Positions 6,474 through 8,206 of a stretch of 8,206 nt of DNA are shown here, piece after piece. Within the stretch, counting starts at the first letter, position 1, and each line of letters starts with the position of its first letter. The stretch covers positions 1-8,206 of the forward strand of contig JAEHCY010000198.1 of the NCBI GenBank assembly GCA_016880695.1, in the 5' to 3' direction. This DNA is from Chromatiaceae bacterium. GTDB taxonomy: Bacteria; Pseudomonadota; Gammaproteobacteria; Chromatiales; Chromatiaceae. The notes beneath the pieces are model-generated. The model did not search any database, had not been told where the DNA came from, and worked only from the letters and a program-made list of their open reading frames with translations. Position numbers and translations under genes: made by a program.

Positions 6474-6869
6474 ATGAGTGCAAGCGATCCCATTGCCGAC
6501 ATGTTGACCCGTATTCGCAACGGGCAGAGTCGCGGCAAGGTTACCATCCGCATGCCGACCTCCAAGCTCAAGCGGGCGATAGCTGCTCTGCTGCAACAGG
6601 AGGGTTACATCGGGGAGGTATCGGAGGAAACCGTCGATGGCAAGACGGAGTTGCTGATCAAGCTGAAGTATTTCCGCGGCAAGCCGGTTGTCGACATGAT
6701 CCAGCGGGTTTCCCGTCCGGGACTGCGTATCTACAAGGGCAAAGAGGATCTGCCGATGGTTCGCGGTGGTCTCGGGATTGCGATCGTTTCCACCTCGCAA
6801 GGCATCATGACTGACCGGGCGGCTAGGCAGGCCGGTCAGGGCGGCGAGATCATCGCCATAGTCGCATAA
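6474..6869 (+). CDS. rpsH: 30S ribosomal protein S8
   Basis: Encodes a 131-residue S8 (uS8), which binds the central domain of 16S rRNA (helix 21) and organises the 30S platform. In E. coli it is also the translational repressor of the spc operon, acting at rpl[15 protein letters not shown] (5-18), [11 protein letters not shown] (27-37), [18 protein letters not shown] (77-94) and [18 protein letters not shown] (104-121) are the family blocks; the last carries the rRNA-binding STS residues. The end reads GGEIIAIVA, lacking the Cys-Tyr of E. coli's CYVA. Length is one above E. coli (130). AGGAG at 6463-6467 is six bases before ATG 6474, one of the best ribosome-binding sites in the window. Confidence 0.98.
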   Translation: MSASDPIADMLTRIRNGQSRGKVTIRMPTSKLKRAIAALLQQEGYIGEVSEETVDGKTELLIKLKYFRGKPVVDMIQRVSRPGLRIYKGKEDLPMVRGGLGIAIVSTSQGIMTDRAARQAGQGGEIIAIVA

Positions 6870-6882
6870 GCGGGGGCTCCTC

Positions 6883-7419
6883 ATGTCGCGTGTCGCAAAA
6901 GCAAGCATTCCCGTCCCGGCTGGGGTTACGGTCGAGCTCATTGGGCGGCAGGTCACCGTCAAGGGGCCCAAGGGCACCAGTGGGTGGACTCTGCATCCGG
7001 CGGTTACCATCGAGCACTCCGATGGGGTGCTTATGGTCCGCCCTGAAAAGGAAGATCCCGCCGCCTGGGCCCAGGCTGGCACCACGCGCGCCCTGGTAAA
7101 CAATATGGTGATCGGGGTTAGCCGAGGCTTTGAGCGTAAACTCCAATTGGTCGGTGTGGGCTATAGGGCCCAAGCCCAGGGTTCGGTGCTTAAACTCAGC
7201 CTCGGATTTTCGCATCCGGTCGAGTTCTCGATTCCGGTTGGTTTGCAGGTCGCGACCCCGGTCCCGACCGAGATCCTGATCAGCGGGCATGATAAGCAGC
7301 AGGTCGGCCAGGTGGCCGCGGAGATTCGCAGCATCCGTCCGCCGGAGCCCTACAAGGGCAAGGGCGTACGCTATGCCGACGAGGTCGTGGTCCGCAAAGA
7401 GACCAAGAAAAAGAAGTAG
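6883..7419 (+). CDS. rplF: 50S ribosomal protein L6
   Basis: Encodes a 178-residue L6 (uL6), which lies near the sarcin-ricin loop and the factor-binding site of the 50S. The protein has two similar alpha/beta domains. The first contains VTVKGPKGT (24-32) and TTRALVNNMVIGVSRGF (67-83). The second begins near KLQLVGVGYRAQ (86-97) and holds the family signature RPPEPYKGKGVRY (152-164), followed by a lysine-rich tail. Length is one more than E. coli (177). The ATG at 6883 has only a poor ribosome-binding site (GGGGG, 6872-6876), 13 bases after the rpsH stop, so coupling to rpsH is plausible. It stops with TAG, which overlaps the AGGTGAG site of rplR. Confidence 0.98.
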   Translation: MSRVAKASIPVPAGVTVELIGRQVTVKGPKGTSGWTLHPAVTIEHSDGVLMVRPEKEDPAAWAQAGTTRALVNNMVIGVSRGFERKLQLVGVGYRAQAQGSVLKLSLGFSHPVEFSIPVGLQVATPVPTEILISGHDKQQVGQVAAEIRSIRPPEPYKGKGVRYADEVVVRKETKKKK

Positions 7420-7428
7420 GTGAGCACG

Positions 7429-7785
7429 ATGGACAAGAAACAATCGCGTCTGCGTCGCGCGGCCCGCGGTCGGGCCAAGATCCGGGAGCTACGGGCTTAT
7501 CGCTTGTGTGTCCATCGCACGCCGCAGCATATCTATGCCCAGGTCATTGCCCCGGGGGGAGACCGGGTGGTGGCCAGTGCCTCCACCCTCGACAAGGAGG
7601 TTCGCGGGGTGCTTGAGGGGTCGTCTGGGAATGCGGCGGCGGCGAGCCTGGTCGGTAAGAAAGTGGCAGAGCGCGCCAAAGCGGCGGGTGTCGAGCGGGT
7701 GGCCTTCGACCGTTCTGGATTTCAGTACCACGGTCGTATCAAAGCATTGGCCGATGCGGCCCGCGAAAACGGCCTGAAGTTCTAG
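7429..7785 (+). CDS. rplR: 50S ribosomal protein L18
   Basis: Encodes a 118-residue L18 (uL18), which binds 5S rRNA with L5 and anchors it in the central protuberance. The basic N-terminus [20 protein letters not shown] (1-20) is followed by [15 protein letters not shown] (26-40), [20 protein letters not shown] (81-100) and the typical end [18 protein letters not shown] (101-118). Length is one more than E. coli (117). A GTG at 7420 is in frame and touches the rplF stop. ATG 7429 is preferred because it gives the family start MDKK and has AGGTGAG (7418-7424) four bases upstream. It stops with TAG. Confidence 0.97.
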   Translation: MDKKQSRLRRAARGRAKIRELRAYRLCVHRTPQHIYAQVIAPGGDRVVASASTLDKEVRGVLEGSSGNAAAASLVGKKVAERAKAAGVERVAFDRSGFQYHGRIKALADAARENGLKF

Positions 7786-7795
7786 AGGAAGCGTG

Positions 7796-8206
7796 ATGGC
7801 GAATTTTAATCCCACGCCGGAAGGCGATGATCTTCACGAAAAGCTGATCGCTGTCAATCGCGTTGCCAAGGTGGTCAAGGGCGGACGGCAATTCGGTTTC
7901 ACGGCGCTGACAGTTGTCGGGGATGGCAAAGGGCGCGTCGGTTTCGGCAAAGGTAAGGCGCGCGAGGTTCCGATCGCCATCCAAAAGGCGATGGAGAGTG
8001 CGCGCAAGAACCTGGTCGAGGTGAGCCTCAATGGTACCACCCTGCAGCCCCCGGTTAGCGCCCACCACGGCGCGGCCCATGTGTTCATGCAGCCGGCATC
8101 CGAGGGCACCGGGATCATCGCCGGGGGTGCGATGCGGGCGGTGTTCGAAGTGGTAGGGGTGCAGAATGTGCTGGCAAAATGCATCGGTTCCCGCAATCCC
8201 TATAAC
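7796..8206 (+). CDS. rpsE: 30S ribosomal protein S5, 3' end cut off by the window
   Basis: The first 137 residues of S5 (uS5) are present; E. coli S5 has 167, so about 30 are missing. S5 lies at the mRNA entry and affects decoding accuracy. The N-terminal double-stranded RNA-binding fold has [19 protein letters not shown] (15-33), which contains the spectinomycin-related loop, and [20 protein letters not shown] (38-57). Next come [15 protein letters not shown] (58-72) and the second-domain block [20 protein letters not shown] (98-117). The start is a tandem GTG ATG (7793 and 7796). ATG 7796 gives the family MA start and has AGAGGA (7784-7789) six bases upstream. The frame stays open to the last base. 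Confidence 0.97.
   Translation, partial: MANFNPTPEGDDLHEKLIAVNRVAKVVKGGRQFGFTALTVVGDGKGRVGFGKGKAREVPIAIQKAMESARKNLVEVSLNGTTLQPPVSAHHGAAHVFMQPASEGTGIIAGGAMRAVFEVVGVQNVLAKCIGSRNPYN

Noticed and set aside
6399..7103. 234-residue open frame on the - strand across the rpsN-rpsH spacer, rpsH and rplF
   Set aside because: It covers part of the long spacer, which made it worth a look. Most of it is antisense to S8 and L6, and nothing in it resembles a known protein.
7793..7795. GTG just before the rpsE ATG as the real start
   Set aside because: ATG 7796 gives the usual MA start and better spacing from AGAGGA. The GTG would leave only three bases.
1..8206. Mobile elements, CRISPR arrays, tRNA or rRNA genes, phage or defence genes
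   Set aside because: None is visible. Every stretch is a core ribosomal protein gene or a spacer of at most 101 bases.

Overview
This window is a GC-rich, wholly + strand piece of the bacterial S10-spc ribosomal protein supercluster. It opens in the last codons of rpsJ (S10) and ends inside rpsE (S5). In order it carries rpsJ (partial), rplC, rplD, rplW, rplB, rpsS, rplV, rpsC, rplP, rpmC, rpsQ, rplN, rplX, rplE, rpsN, rpsH, rplF, rplR and rpsE (partial). This is the Escherichia coli order with nothing inserted, lost or rearranged.

The organism is most likely a gammaproteobacterium, perhaps an early-branching or Chromatiales-like lineage. L3 has the E. coli-type SIGQNQ motif, S14 is the long form of 101 residues without zinc-binding cysteine pairs, and most proteins align along their length with their E. 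coli counterparts from memory. A few features, such as GEFALTRTF in S19 and the MIQMQT start of L14, resemble betaproteobacteria. Genus cannot be told from these genes.

Layout: bases 1-4735 correspond to the E. coli S10 operon, rpsJ to rpsQ. Bases 4811-8206 correspond to the first part of the spc operon, rplN to rpsE. Genes are tightly packed, with ATGA overlaps at rplD/rplW and rpmC/rpsQ and a TGATG overlap at rplP/rpmC. Only two spacers exceed 35 bases: 75 bases at rpsQ-rplN (the S10/spc boundary) and 101 bases at rpsN-rpsH. Neither shows an intrinsic terminator or a convincing promoter, so one read-through transcript is plausible.

The genes work together as structural parts of the ribosome. 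L2, L3, L4, L16 and L22 shape the peptidyl transferase centre and exit tunnel. L23 and L29 form the tunnel exit platform. L5 and L18 carry 5S rRNA. L6 and L14 are at the factor-binding and subunit interfaces. S3 and S5 line the mRNA entry, S10, S14 and S19 build the 30S head, and S8 and S17 organise the body.

I found no undescribed system. The points worth a second look are small: a possible hairpin around the rplE start, where S8 represses in E. coli; a perfect 12-bp tandem duplication at the rpmC start; a six-codon mini-ORF just before rplN; a hairpin in the long rpsN-rpsH spacer; and frequent TAG stops.
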